NCBI GenBank assembly: GCA_947253655.1
Contig: CAMYAE010000023.1
Coordinates: 1-34,151, forward strand
Reading direction: 5' to 3'
DNA: 34,151 bases
DNA from: an uncultured Bacteroidales bacterium
Lineage (GTDB): Bacteria > Bacteroidota > Bacteroidia > Bacteroidales > UBA932
Below are positions 15,556-23,845 of this stretch, piece by piece. The notes beneath the pieces were generated by a model that was not told the DNA's origin, searched no databases, and was given only the letters and a program-made list of their open reading frames with translations. A program made the translations under genes and the position numbers. Numbering within the stretch: position 1 is the first letter of the stretch; every line of letters begins with the position of its first letter.

Positions 15556-16122
15556 TTAGAATAAAAAACTTAACGCCAAGAGAATGTTGTCAGGAAGAAT
15601 AAAGAACTTCTTTCCCTCTTTCAATGTCTCACCGCATACAGGGCAGGCATACACCCTGTACCTGTCTACCCCGCTCCAGAATCCGGCACCCATTTCGATA
15701 TTCAGAAAAGGGGTCAGCATATATGAATAGCCTAATGACAGTCCGGCTCCATAGCGGTCGCCCTCGCTCGTTTCAAGTTTGGCTATGCCGCCGAAATTAT
15801 ACTCCTGATACTGCCCCCTTCCAGCCATCCACCAACCGGAATACACATGCCAAGGCCAATATCTCACTCCACCGTAAAAAGCCCTCTGCCTGCGATTAAT
15901 CTGGTGTCTGTCCTCCCCGGCCTTGAACTTGAACGGATTGTACAAAGCTCCTGCATCGAAAGAAAAATGTTTGGATACGGACATTGAAGCCTCCGCATTC
16001 AACGTAAGCATATTTGCATATTGCAGAATATTGGACGATACGGCAAACTCCTGCCCCCATGCGACCGCCGATAATAGGAGGGTCGCAGTTATTGATATTA
16101 TACATTTCATATTGCTACACAT
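15556..16122 (-). CDS. DUF3575 family outer-membrane-like protein
   Basis: A 188-residue exported protein with a signal peptide ending near AWG-QEF. It has alternating hydrophobic/aromatic strands (FSFDAGALYNPFKF, AFYGGVRYWPWHVYSGWW, YGAGLSLGYSYML) and a hydrophobic C-terminal strand ending in F, a pattern of small outer-membrane beta barrels. DUF3575 proteins are common beside FimB/Mfa2 genes in Bacteroidales; their function is not established. The ATG at 16122 overlaps the stop of the preceding gene by one base (TAATG), which indicates coupled translation. A second in-frame ATG at 16110 gives a more compact signal peptide and could be the true start. CPVCGETL near residue 160 holds a cysteine pair of unknown use. 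Confidence 0.8.
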   Translation of the reverse strand: MCSNMKCIISITATLLLSAVAWGQEFAVSSNILQYANMLTLNAEASMSVSKHFSFDAGALYNPFKFKAGEDRHQINRRQRAFYGGVRYWPWHVYSGWWMAGRGQYQEYNFGGIAKLETSEGDRYGAGLSLGYSYMLTPFLNIEMGAGFWSGVDRYRVYACPVCGETLKEGKKFFILPDNILLALSFLF

Positions 16123-17705
16123 TATTCGGAATATCTACGGAATGCAAGTTCAATCATCGCCTCGTCTTTAGGGTACATAGAAATGAGTTTTTTCCTTAAG
16201 GCCTCTCTGCTTTTGACCTCGCTGTCCATAGCAGCCAATATATTTGAAGCAGACATGCCCCGTTCGTATAAGTACCTCATTATCTGTGGTTTGAACCAAT
16301 AACTCATACCGCTTACAGGCATTGTGCCTCCATATCGGTCGTGGAACATCTTGTTCTGCATAAAATAGCCCCACATCTCCCCTATCTCGCAATAGCCGGC
16401 ACCAGGCTCCGTGCCGTTCCCATAGGTAACACCCCCACTCGTTGCAAATGACGTCACTATATATTCGATATAAGAATCCCAATAATCTTTCCCGACTTTG
16501 GCAAAATGGCTTGCATGTGAGAGTTCGTGGCAGACGGATGAATATATCGTTGCATAGTCATTTACTCCTGAGAGCCCTATGGTTATGTCTGGCATAAATA
16601 CCTTTATGGCCAAAATGTACTTTCCGAAATAATTATACAGCAGGCTTCGTTCCAAGACAGTTCCATGTCTCATCATTATAGCACATGAAGAATTGAGTTT
16701 ATGTAAAAGCCATATACGCAAATGTTTTGGAGGAAGTTCCAGATTCATATCGTCTGGCGAGCACCTTGTGATATAGTCGTATGCTGCATTGTTCACTACA
16801 CAACGGCAGAAAAGCTTTCTCTCGGAGTCTTTTGTAACAACGGCATCGATTCCTGACGGAGAAGACTTGCCGAGAGTGGAAGTCGATGCAGGCACCAGAA
16901 TCAAGTTAAATCCTATCGCAAAATTCTTTTCATTCGCGAACATAAGGCGGTATCTGACTTTCGACGAATACGATTTCTTAATGGTATAATATCCGTCCCT
17001 GTCCGTATAGGCCGAGGAGAACTTCACAAAGCAGTTGCACACTACTTTGACCCCGGCCACGCCGAAAGGCTTTCCCCCATTCCACCTATCATCCACTATT
17101 GTTATCCGTCCCTGCGGATGCACTTTCTTGCCTTTCGTAAGAGGCTCAAGCAAATCCTCGTTGCCGGTAATCCTATAAGCCTCTGCCTCTACCGCAGTCC
17201 AGTCTATGCCGTCATCTCCCCTTGTAAGCGAATGGTCAGGGATATAGCAGTGATCAAGCACCTCATATTGAATATCGTCCGGAAACGAGAAATCATTAGG
17301 GACCACACAGTATTGCCAGGTTATCTTATCCTCCGGCAAAGTCGGGTCATGATAATAATCCCCGTCCTTTACAATCTGATAGTCAAGAGGATGATCCAGC
17401 ATATCCGGCACCATTGCCTTAAGCTTTTCGTACTGTCCTTCATCTGTTGGCAGAAATCTTACATAGATATCTGTAGGCGTAACATCCACCCTGTCCGCCT
17501 TAACGGGATACAGGGACGCGAGGGCTTTGGTGACATTCTCCACCGAATACGGATCGTCCAATTTAGCTCCAAGCACAATTTCATCGTGTGCCAATTTATC
17601 TCCGGTAGCCTCGTCTTCTATGATGTCCGAGGAGAAATCCGTCTTCGAACACCCGTACAATATAACGGAGACCGCAAGTAAAATAAAAGTTCCGATTTTT
17701 TTCAT
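16122..17705 (-). CDS. Lipoprotein with HELSH zinc-metallopeptidase motif
   Basis: The 527-residue predicted lipoprotein begins MKKIGTFILLAVSVILYGC, with lipobox VILYGC and acylated C19. An upstream in-frame ATG at 17741 would put twelve polar residues before the signal peptide and is unlikely. A region near residues 210-260 (GGKPFGVAGVKVVCNC, TDRDGYYTIKKSY) resembles a carboxypeptidase-regulatory-like beta sandwich. Near residue 410 it has HELSHASHF, an HExxH zinc motif, and about 45 residues later EIGEMWGYF, where a glutamate could be the third ligand as in gluzincins. I do not recognise a named peptidase family. It is the first gene of the cassette with DUF3575 and an Mfa2-like lipoprotein, so a role in processing a surface protein is plausible but inferred. 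Confidence 0.72.
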   Translation of the reverse strand: MKKIGTFILLAVSVILYGCSKTDFSSDIIEDEATGDKLAHDEIVLGAKLDDPYSVENVTKALASLYPVKADRVDVTPTDIYVRFLPTDEGQYEKLKAMVPDMLDHPLDYQIVKDGDYYHDPTLPEDKITWQYCVVPNDFSFPDDIQYEVLDHCYIPDHSLTRGDDGIDWTAVEAEAYRITGNEDLLEPLTKGKKVHPQGRITIVDDRWNGGKPFGVAGVKVVCNCFVKFSSAYTDRDGYYTIKKSYSSKVRYRLMFANEKNFAIGFNLILVPASTSTLGKSSPSGIDAVVTKDSERKLFCRCVVNNAAYDYITRCSPDDMNLELPPKHLRIWLLHKLNSSCAIMMRHGTVLERSLLYNYFGKYILAIKVFMPDITIGLSGVNDYATIYSSVCHELSHASHFAKVGKDYWDSYIEYIVTSFATSGGVTYGNGTEPGAGYCEIGEMWGYFMQNKMFHDRYGGTMPVSGMSYWFKPQIMRYLYERGMSASNILAAMDSEVKSREALRKKLISMYPKDEAMIELAFRRYSE

Positions 17706-17729
17706 AGTCTTTGATTTTTTGGTCTGATG

Positions 17730-17737
17730 CAAAATTA
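17730..17737 (-). promoter_or_regulatory. Candidate -7 box TAATTTTG for the metallopeptidase-DUF3575-Mfa2 cassette
   Basis: TAATTTTG on the - strand lies 24 nt upstream of the start codon at 17705. A TTTG stands too far upstream (27 nt), so the -33 element is uncertain. Confidence 0.4.
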
Positions 17738-17787
17738 TCAAAGGCTATACGTTTTCGGTAAAAACAAACGTTTATCTGATAACACGC

Positions 17788-17826
17788 AAAATAAAAGCTC
17801 TACGGGAAAGAAATTCTCCGTAGAGC
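17788..17826 (-). terminator. Terminator of the ftsY-...-deoC operon
   Basis: On the - strand a 9-bp stem GGCTCTACGG-type hairpin (arms 17826-17818 and 17805-17797, loop of 12) runs into TTTTATTTT (17796-17788). It lies about 60 bp after the deoC stop; the stretch between is AT-rich and has no gene. Confidence 0.8.
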
Positions 17827-17886
17827 CGATATATAAAATATAATCTAAGACTTAAATCTACATCTAAATTACTGTATTACATAGAT

Positions 17887-18783
17887 TTAAAAGAAAGTAA
17901 CCGTTTGCTGTTCGACGGCAGAAACAATGTAGTTGGCCAGACGGCTTACCCCGAAACGGAACAAATCCTTATTCAGCCATTCCTTGCCGAGCAATGTTGA
18001 GACAATCGAATAATAGCAAACCGCGTCCATTGCCGTAGAAATGCCTCCTGCTGCCTTGAACCCAACCTTTCTGCCTGTTTTCTCATAGAATTTGGCAATG
18101 CATTGGCACATAATATATGCTGCCATCGGGGTAGCATTTACCTCAACCTTGCCGGTGGAAGTCTTGATGAAGTCAGCCCCGGCCTCCATAGCCAGAAAAG
18201 AAGCATTTGCAATATTCTCCGGAGTAACAAGCAAACCGGTTTCAATTATAACTTTCAGTATGACTTTTCTGCCCTGTGCGGCTGCGGCTGCATCTATACA
18301 TTCACGTATTCTTCTTATTTCAGCACCTGCACTTTCATAATCTCCTGCAAGGAAGGTATTGAGTGCAAGCACAATATCAATTTCATCGGCCCCCTGCCCA
18401 ACGGCCATTTCACATTCCTTCATCTTCACCTCGATAAAACTTTGGGATGTAGGAAAGCAGCCGGCCACAGTAGTAACGTGAACATCAGCGAAATTCTTGT
18501 GCTCTTTCACGACTGCCGCGAAATTAGGATAGACGCAAATTGAGGCCGGGAGCGGATAATCCGGATATTCGGTATGAAAAGAATTCACCTTTTCAACAAG
18601 CCTTATTATAGAAGCCTCTGTATCCGTCGTGCTCAAAGAAGTCATATCCATAATTGCGAAACATTCTTTCAAGACTTGAGGAGAAACCACATTCTCCAGA
18701 TTGCCCGCAATGATGTCAAGGCTTCTTGAAACGGCATCCTTATCCGGCACGACGTAACCGTACTTTGTAAATAAATCTGTCAT
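17887..18783 (-). CDS. deoC: Deoxyribose-phosphate aldolase
   Basis: Class I aldolase that cleaves 2-deoxyribose 5-phosphate to acetaldehyde and glyceraldehyde 3-phosphate in deoxynucleoside catabolism. The 298-residue protein shows the TIM-barrel blocks of the family: ICVYPNFAAVVKE, VTTVAGCFPTSQ, GADEIDIVLALNTFLAGD, the lysine strand VILKVIIETGLL, and the Schiff-base lysine in GADFIKTSTGK, followed by GFKAAGGIST. It is longer than the E. coli enzyme (about 260), mainly through an N-terminal extension common in Bacteroidota. It lies 31 bases after the radical SAM gene and before a terminator, so it is probably the last gene of the ftsY operon. Confidence 0.94.
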   Translation of the reverse strand: MTDLFTKYGYVVPDKDAVSRSLDIIAGNLENVVSPQVLKECFAIMDMTSLSTTDTEASIIRLVEKVNSFHTEYPDYPLPASICVYPNFAAVVKEHKNFADVHVTTVAGCFPTSQSFIEVKMKECEMAVGQGADEIDIVLALNTFLAGDYESAGAEIRRIRECIDAAAAAQGRKVILKVIIETGLLVTPENIANASFLAMEAGADFIKTSTGKVEVNATPMAAYIMCQCIAKFYEKTGRKVGFKAAGGISTAMDAVCYYSIVSTLLGKEWLNKDLFRFGVSRLANYIVSAVEQQTVTFF

Positions 18784-18814
18784 ATTAATTAAATTTTTAA
18801 ATAAATATACAATT

Positions 18815-19570
18815 TTATCCTCTTATCTGTATATTAAATCCCTCGTCTATCAGCGGCCTGACCAGACTCCTCATCTCTTCAGACGAAATTTTTTTCAGTC
18901 CGCTCATCGGAGTAGCACGATCTATTGTATAGACCATAATCTCCCTCGGCCTGACCTCCCGCACAATATTCATCCAGCCATCCAATATCTCCGGTGCCGA
19001 TGAATCAAAATCCGGACTACGCAAAAACATTGTCTGAAGCACGAAATTCCCATCGAAACGTTTAAGATTATTAATCACGTCTTTCACCCTGTATGAGCCT
19101 ACTGGCCTGTTGATTATTTGTGCAAACCTATCTGCCGGAGCATCTATTTTCAGAATAGGATTATCTGCTTTCTTCAAGGCCTTGAAGACCTCATCCTTGC
19201 CAATCATAGTAGCATTCGAAAGCACCGAGATCTTTGCATCAGGATAATATCTGCCTCTAAGTTCTATCGTAATATCCATTATTTCAGGAAATTCCGGGTT
19301 CAAAGTCGGCTCGCCGTCCCCCGAAAACGTTATAGAATCTATGGCTGTTCCATTTCCCTGGCACTCGATAAGCTTAGCCTCCAATGCAGGCCTGAAATCC
19401 GCCGCTGTCGGCAAAGTCCTATCGTCTCGCCCGTCGCTGTTCCAGCCGCACTCGCAATAGATGCAGTCAAAATTACATAATTTGCCTTTAGTCGGCAAAA
19501 GATTTATCCCTAATGAGGAGCCCAGCCGGCGGCTCCTTATCGGACCGAAAACGGTTTCTTCCCTTAACAT
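18815..19570 (-). CDS. Radical SAM protein (COG0731-like)
   Basis: The 251-residue protein carries the radical SAM cluster motif CNFDCIYC (C32, C36, C39), which binds a [4Fe-4S] cluster and S-adenosylmethionine. It opens with the subfamily sequence FGPIRSRRLGSSLGINLLPT and has TFSGDGEPTLNPEF, the glycine-rich SAM-contact strand. This resembles the COG0731 group, which is often annotated by analogy to the wyosine synthetase family, but the substrate of the bacterial proteins is not known to me. It lies 5 bases after the amidohydrolase gene. Whether it works with it is unknown. Confidence 0.85.
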   Translation of the reverse strand: MLREETVFGPIRSRRLGSSLGINLLPTKGKLCNFDCIYCECGWNSDGRDDRTLPTAADFRPALEAKLIECQGNGTAIDSITFSGDGEPTLNPEFPEIMDITIELRGRYYPDAKISVLSNATMIGKDEVFKALKKADNPILKIDAPADRFAQIINRPVGSYRVKDVINNLKRFDGNFVLQTMFLRSPDFDSSAPEILDGWMNIVREVRPREIMVYTIDRATPMSGLKKISSEEMRSLVRPLIDEGFNIQIRG

Positions 19571-19575
19571 AGCGT

Positions 19576-20763
19576 CTAAATTATTCTACATGAGGAGCTT
19601 GAAGAAGTAAGCCTTGCATTGTTGTCAATATGATCAATAAACACAAGACCGGGCTTTTTCCCAACCTCTATACTTCCGAGGACATCGTCTTTCCGCAAGA
19701 ACTCAGCCCCGTTGCGGCAAGCCCACAGCAGAATTTCCTCAACAGGGATTTCCGGGAAATTTTCCTGCAGACAGAACATCTCCGCCACCATATCCAAGTC
19801 ATCGTTGCTTGACAAAGAATCCGTACCGATTGTAAGTTTCAACTCACTGCTACGCATAAGCCTTACAGGAGGCAAGGATTTGTGTATAAACAGATTAGAC
19901 AAAGGGCACAAAGCGATATAAGGGTTTAACATAACCTCTTTTACGGCATTGATGCCCTCACTGTCCATACACACCTCATGTACAAGCAGTATGTTTTCGG
20001 TGTATGGCTGCGGATGGGCAAACTTAAGTCTGTCAATAAAGTACAGGAGAGATGATTGGCCGGTGACCGGAGGAGTGCTCATTCCTGCAGCACGTCTGTT
20101 CTCGAACATCCTGCCCGTACCGTATTTCAGCATTTCCTCTTCCTCGATTGTTTCCTCTGAATGAAATGACAAAAATCCGGATTTCAGGCCGGCCGCACTT
20201 GCCGCAGAAAGCAGCTCAGGGCTCATTGTATAGCAGGAATGTGGTGTCGGAGCCGCATCAAGCCCAAAAGCGGCCGCCTTGTCGGCAAGAGCCTCCACTC
20301 CTCGCATTATATCATCGCAGTCTTCCGGCTCCGTGCCGAAAACCTCAAGAAACGTTCTTGTATATATCGGTGATTTGGATTTGATTTCAAAAGAATCGGA
20401 ACAATTGCTTATATCCGCCATTGCAGAAACGCCTCTGTCCCAAAGGACTTTCATCCAATGCTCGATATCCGCCAGCTTGTCCTCCTTGGATTTGGTGTCA
20501 CGCAGGGCATTTATCTGATCTATGAAACCCGCCATGCCTGTACCTTTGCGGAAAAGCTTCCACATTGATGACAATTCTATATGGCAATGTGCATTTACAA
20601 AGCCGGGAACAATGGCACCCTTATAAAAGACCGTCTCCGACAAAGGGTCGTCACACACTCCGGTACGGGTTATATAGCCCTGTTCGTCCGTCTCGACAAA
20701 ACCGTTTCGCACTGGCGGTCTCCCGTCAAGCGTATAAAGATATTCCGCTGCAAATCTTTTCAT
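19576..20763 (-). CDS. Amidohydrolase of the aminofutalosine/SAH/chlorohydrolase deaminase group
   Basis: The 395-residue metal-dependent hydrolase contains the HxH ligands H59 and H61 in NAHCHIELS, H175 in APTPHSCYTM, H201 in FHSEET with nearby glutamates, H262 in LVHEVC, and D315 in IGTDSLSSND. This ligand set (His-x-His, His, Asp) is that of mononuclear nucleoside and aminofutalosine deaminases. Deamination of a purine nucleoside-like compound, for example in the futalosine route to menaquinone, is possible but not shown. No other menaquinone gene is in the window. The start overlaps the DUF4296 stop by four bases. The C-terminus ends in a serine run (SSSSSC). Confidence 0.78.
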   Translation of the reverse strand: MKRFAAEYLYTLDGRPPVRNGFVETDEQGYITRTGVCDDPLSETVFYKGAIVPGFVNAHCHIELSSMWKLFRKGTGMAGFIDQINALRDTKSKEDKLADIEHWMKVLWDRGVSAMADISNCSDSFEIKSKSPIYTRTFLEVFGTEPEDCDDIMRGVEALADKAAAFGLDAAPTPHSCYTMSPELLSAASAAGLKSGFLSFHSEETIEEEEMLKYGTGRMFENRRAAGMSTPPVTGQSSLLYFIDRLKFAHPQPYTENILLVHEVCMDSEGINAVKEVMLNPYIALCPLSNLFIHKSLPPVRLMRSSELKLTIGTDSLSSNDDLDMVAEMFCLQENFPEIPVEEILLWACRNGAEFLRKDDVLGSIEVGKKPGLVFIDHIDNNARLTSSSSSCRII

Positions 20764-21356
20764 CTGACACTTACGATTTTCGGTTTTAAGGAATCTGTCG
20801 CTGCCGTACTGTCTTCCGGCTCTTTCAGCAGAATCTCCGGTCCGTGGAACAAGGTGTCCGGTGCGACCGGCTTTGACGCATATATTCCCAATGAATCCAA
20901 GGAAAAAATTATTGAGTCGTAATATGGCAACTCAAGACGGCCGGGGAATATTTCCGGACGTCTGAAATTCCGTCCCAGCAGGACCCTTTTCAGGCTGTCC
21001 CTGCAGTTGTTTGCCTTGATCTCTTCATCAATTTCCTTTATCCTGCCGGCAAAATCCTTGTTAATTTCATCAAAGAGTCTCGAAAAGCGATCCGGGTCTT
21101 CCATATAATGCGAAACGCTCTTGACATAATCCTCCTTGTCATAACCGTATTTTTCAAGTATTTGGGAATATACTAAAGAGGTGTCGGCAATTCTTGTCTG
21201 TCTCCAGTCTTTTGAAATCCATTGGTCGGCAAGCAGCATTTCAGAATAGATTTTCTTAAGTTCGGACAATGGTATTACTTTTGCCGAGCCGGAACAGCAC
21301 AAAAAAATTCCGGGCAGCAGTATAACCGCAAGCAAATATCCGAAAATCCTCTTCAT
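20760..21356 (-). CDS. DUF4296 family predicted lipoprotein
   Basis: The 198-residue protein has a type II signal peptide (hydrophobic LLAVILLPGIFLC) with cysteines at the expected acylation site (CCSG). The body is mainly helical and charged, with the DUF4296 pattern VIPLSELKKIYSEMLLADQWIS and YGYDKEDYVKSVSHYMEDPDRFSRLF. Function is unknown; the family is restricted to Bacteroidota. It starts two bases after the pheT stop and overlaps the amidohydrolase start by four bases, so it is translated from the same mRNA. A basal role at the outer or inner membrane is a guess only. Confidence 0.8.
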   Translation of the reverse strand: MKRIFGYLLAVILLPGIFLCCSGSAKVIPLSELKKIYSEMLLADQWISKDWRQTRIADTSLVYSQILEKYGYDKEDYVKSVSHYMEDPDRFSRLFDEINKDFAGRIKEIDEEIKANNCRDSLKRVLLGRNFRRPEIFPGRLELPYYDSIIFSLDSLGIYASKPVAPDTLFHGPEILLKEPEDSTAATDSLKPKIVSVR

Positions 21357-21358
21357 TA

Positions 21359-23830
21359 CTATCTCAATACCGCACCGAATTCGTTTTGGAACACAGCGAG
21401 AATCTTGTTCATTATCTTCTCCACTTCCATATCGGTCAGTGTTTTCTCCGAATCCTGCAACACAAAGCTAAAAGCATATTGCTTCTTGTCCTCAGGAATC
21501 TTATCCCCCCTGTAGACATCGAAGAGCGTAACCTGCTTCAAGGTCTTTTTCGCAGCACGGAAAGCACTCTGTCTCAATGAAGAATAGGAAACCGACTCAT
21601 CAACCAACACGGCCAGGTCCCTTTTGACCTCAGGGAATTTAGGCAGTTCCTTGAATTTCACCTTAACCCGGCCTATAAGCTCGAACAGCACCGGCCATGA
21701 AATCTCCGCAGCAAAAACAGGTTGCTTGATATTGAATTTCTTCGCAAGGGCCGGATTTATCGTGCCCATAACGGCAAGCTGTTTTCTGCTGCCCGGCAAA
21801 AGATATGTCAGCCCCTCAGAGAATATATCTGACGGGGCAGCCTCTGTTTCAAAAGAAGAAATATCAGCCCCATAGCGTTTTAGAAGCAATTCTAAATATC
21901 CTTTCAACTGGAAATAGCTGCCCTTGCGCATTTCTGTCCTCCAGGATTTCTCCGTCGGCCCTGTTATGAAAATTGCATAGCAAGGATGCTCTTCATAAGA
22001 TTCCAAGGTGGTCCCGTCCCCCTGTTCCTTTTTTCTGTACACGGAGCCGTATTCAAAACTCCTGATAGAGGACATCTGCCTGTTTATATTATATGCAATA
22101 ACTTCCAACCCATTGAGTATCAAGGTCTGGCGCATAACATTCAAATCCGAACTGAGAGGGTTTACGATATTCACGCAAGCCTTCTCCGGGAAGGTCTCAA
22201 GACCTGAATAATAACCGGCCTTAGTAAGGGAATTGTTCATTGTCTCAACGAAACCGTTAGCGGCAAGGAAGTTGGAAATATAATTCCTGACAAGTTCAGG
22301 GTCGGGAGAAGGAGACGGAGACACCGACATCCTCATATTTGACGGCAGTTCAATATTATTGTAGCCGTATATCCTCAATACCTCCTCTGCCACATCACAT
22401 TCTCTGGTGACATCGGACATATAGGAAGGCACTTCTATCACAGCACCTTCCGCATTGCTGCTCTTAAAGTTATATGCGAGAGATGTCAATATCTCGTCAA
22501 TGATGTCCTTGCCCAAGTCTTTACCTATCAGTCTGCCGATACGGGCATAGTCGATTTCTATTACTTTCCGGTCTATCCCGACAGGGCAGCTTTCCTGCAT
22601 TTTGCCTGCAACCCTACCACCGGCCAACTGCAAGATAAGGTCTACGGCCCTTTTTGCAGCATATTCAGTAATTCCGGGATCTGCACATCTTTCATACCTG
22701 AAAGAGGCGTCGGTCTGGATTCCGTGCGTCTTTGAAGTTTTCCTTATGGAGACAGAGTCAAAATAAGCGCACTCAAGGAAAATATCTTTAGTGCCTTCCG
22801 TTACTCCCGAATCCTCGCCGCCTAAAACTCCGGCAAGGCACATAGGACCAACGGTGTCGGCGATCACCATATCGGTGGGTTTTAGCTGCCTCTCCACCCC
22901 GTCCAAAGTCACGAGTTTCTCGCCCTCCGAGGCTCTGCGGACAATGACCTTACGTCCCCTTATTTTGGCGGCATCGAAAGTGTGCAGAGGCTGACCGAGC
23001 TCGAAAAGGATAAAATTGGATATATCCACTATATTATTTATCGGATGAAGTCCGATTGAAAGCAGCCTCTTAGCCAACCAATCCGGAGAAGGCCCTACCT
23101 TTACATCTTTGACGGTGATGCCTATATATCTTGGAGCACCCTCATTATCAAGGACTTCTACAGGAATAGCCCCGTCAATATCCCCTTCAGGAGAACACAT
23201 CCCTTCGCTCCCCTCTGAAAGCCCTGGAGCTTGAGGATATTCAAAAGAGCATGGAATACCGTTCCTCACCATATAGGCATAGAGGTCTCTGGCCACACCT
23301 ATATGCGATGCCGCATCCACCCTGTTGGCGGTTATTTCATATTCAATGACGGCCTCTGTCTTTAGTCCGAGATACTCTTTGGCCGACATTCCCACCTTGG
23401 CATCAGCCGGAAGGACCTTGATGCCGGCATGGTCGTTGCCTATTCCAAGTTCATCTTCGGCGCAAATCATACCGAAAGACTCCACTCCCCTGATCTTAGA
23501 TTTCTTAATCTTGAAATCCCCCGGAAGGACGGTACCTATTCTTGCAAAAAGGACTTTCTGGCCGGCGGCAACGTTCGGCGCCCCGCATACCACCTGTAAA
23601 GGCTCTCCTGTACCGTCATTTACCTTGGTTATATTCAAATGGTCGGAATCCGGGTGTGGCACGCATTCAAGCACCTCCGCTACAACAACTCCGGCCAAAC
23701 CACCGGGAATTTCTTCCTGCTCGGAAACCGAATCCACTTCAATTCCTATGGATGTCATGTCATCTGCTATCTCCTTGGGAGACAACGATGTACGGAGGTA
23801 ATCTTTCAACCAGTTATAAGAAATCTTCAT
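21359..23830 (-). CDS. pheT: Phenylalanyl-tRNA synthetase beta subunit
   Basis: The 823-residue beta subunit of the (alphabeta)2 PheRS. Domains in order: N-terminal B1/B8 region (MKISYNWLKDYL), the tRNA-binding OB fold (about 40-150, HPDSDHLNITKVNDG, CGAPNVAAGQKV), B3/B4 editing domain (about 210-400), B5 (about 410-480), the catalytic-like core (about 490-690), and the C-terminal ferredoxin-fold anticodon-binding domain (FPEVKRDLAVLVDESVSYSSL). The length is normal. pheS is not in the window. pheT lies 15 bases after ftsY and two bases before the DUF4296 gene. Confidence 0.96.
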   Translation of the reverse strand: MKISYNWLKDYLRTSLSPKEIADDMTSIGIEVDSVSEQEEIPGGLAGVVVAEVLECVPHPDSDHLNITKVNDGTGEPLQVVCGAPNVAAGQKVLFARIGTVLPGDFKIKKSKIRGVESFGMICAEDELGIGNDHAGIKVLPADAKVGMSAKEYLGLKTEAVIEYEITANRVDAASHIGVARDLYAYMVRNGIPCSFEYPQAPGLSEGSEGMCSPEGDIDGAIPVEVLDNEGAPRYIGITVKDVKVGPSPDWLAKRLLSIGLHPINNIVDISNFILFELGQPLHTFDAAKIRGRKVIVRRASEGEKLVTLDGVERQLKPTDMVIADTVGPMCLAGVLGGEDSGVTEGTKDIFLECAYFDSVSIRKTSKTHGIQTDASFRYERCADPGITEYAAKRAVDLILQLAGGRVAGKMQESCPVGIDRKVIEIDYARIGRLIGKDLGKDIIDEILTSLAYNFKSSNAEGAVIEVPSYMSDVTRECDVAEEVLRIYGYNNIELPSNMRMSVSPSPSPDPELVRNYISNFLAANGFVETMNNSLTKAGYYSGLETFPEKACVNIVNPLSSDLNVMRQTLILNGLEVIAYNINRQMSSIRSFEYGSVYRKKEQGDGTTLESYEEHPCYAIFITGPTEKSWRTEMRKGSYFQLKGYLELLLKRYGADISSFETEAAPSDIFSEGLTYLLPGSRKQLAVMGTINPALAKKFNIKQPVFAAEISWPVLFELIGRVKVKFKELPKFPEVKRDLAVLVDESVSYSSLRQSAFRAAKKTLKQVTLFDVYRGDKIPEDKKQYAFSFVLQDSEKTLTDMEVEKIMNKILAVFQNEFGAVLR

Positions 23831-23845
23831 ATTGATAATATAATT

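Noticed and set aside
17706..17741. ATG at 17741 as start of the metallopeptidase lipoprotein
   Set aside because: It would add twelve polar residues before a normal type II signal peptide and overlaps the candidate promoter at 17730-17737.
17840..17892. Inverted repeat TTAAATCTA/TAGATTTAA after deoC as a second terminator
   Set aside because: It is AT-only with a long loop, overlaps the deoC stop, and has no T-run placed as a terminator. The GC-richer hairpin at 17797-17826 explains termination better.
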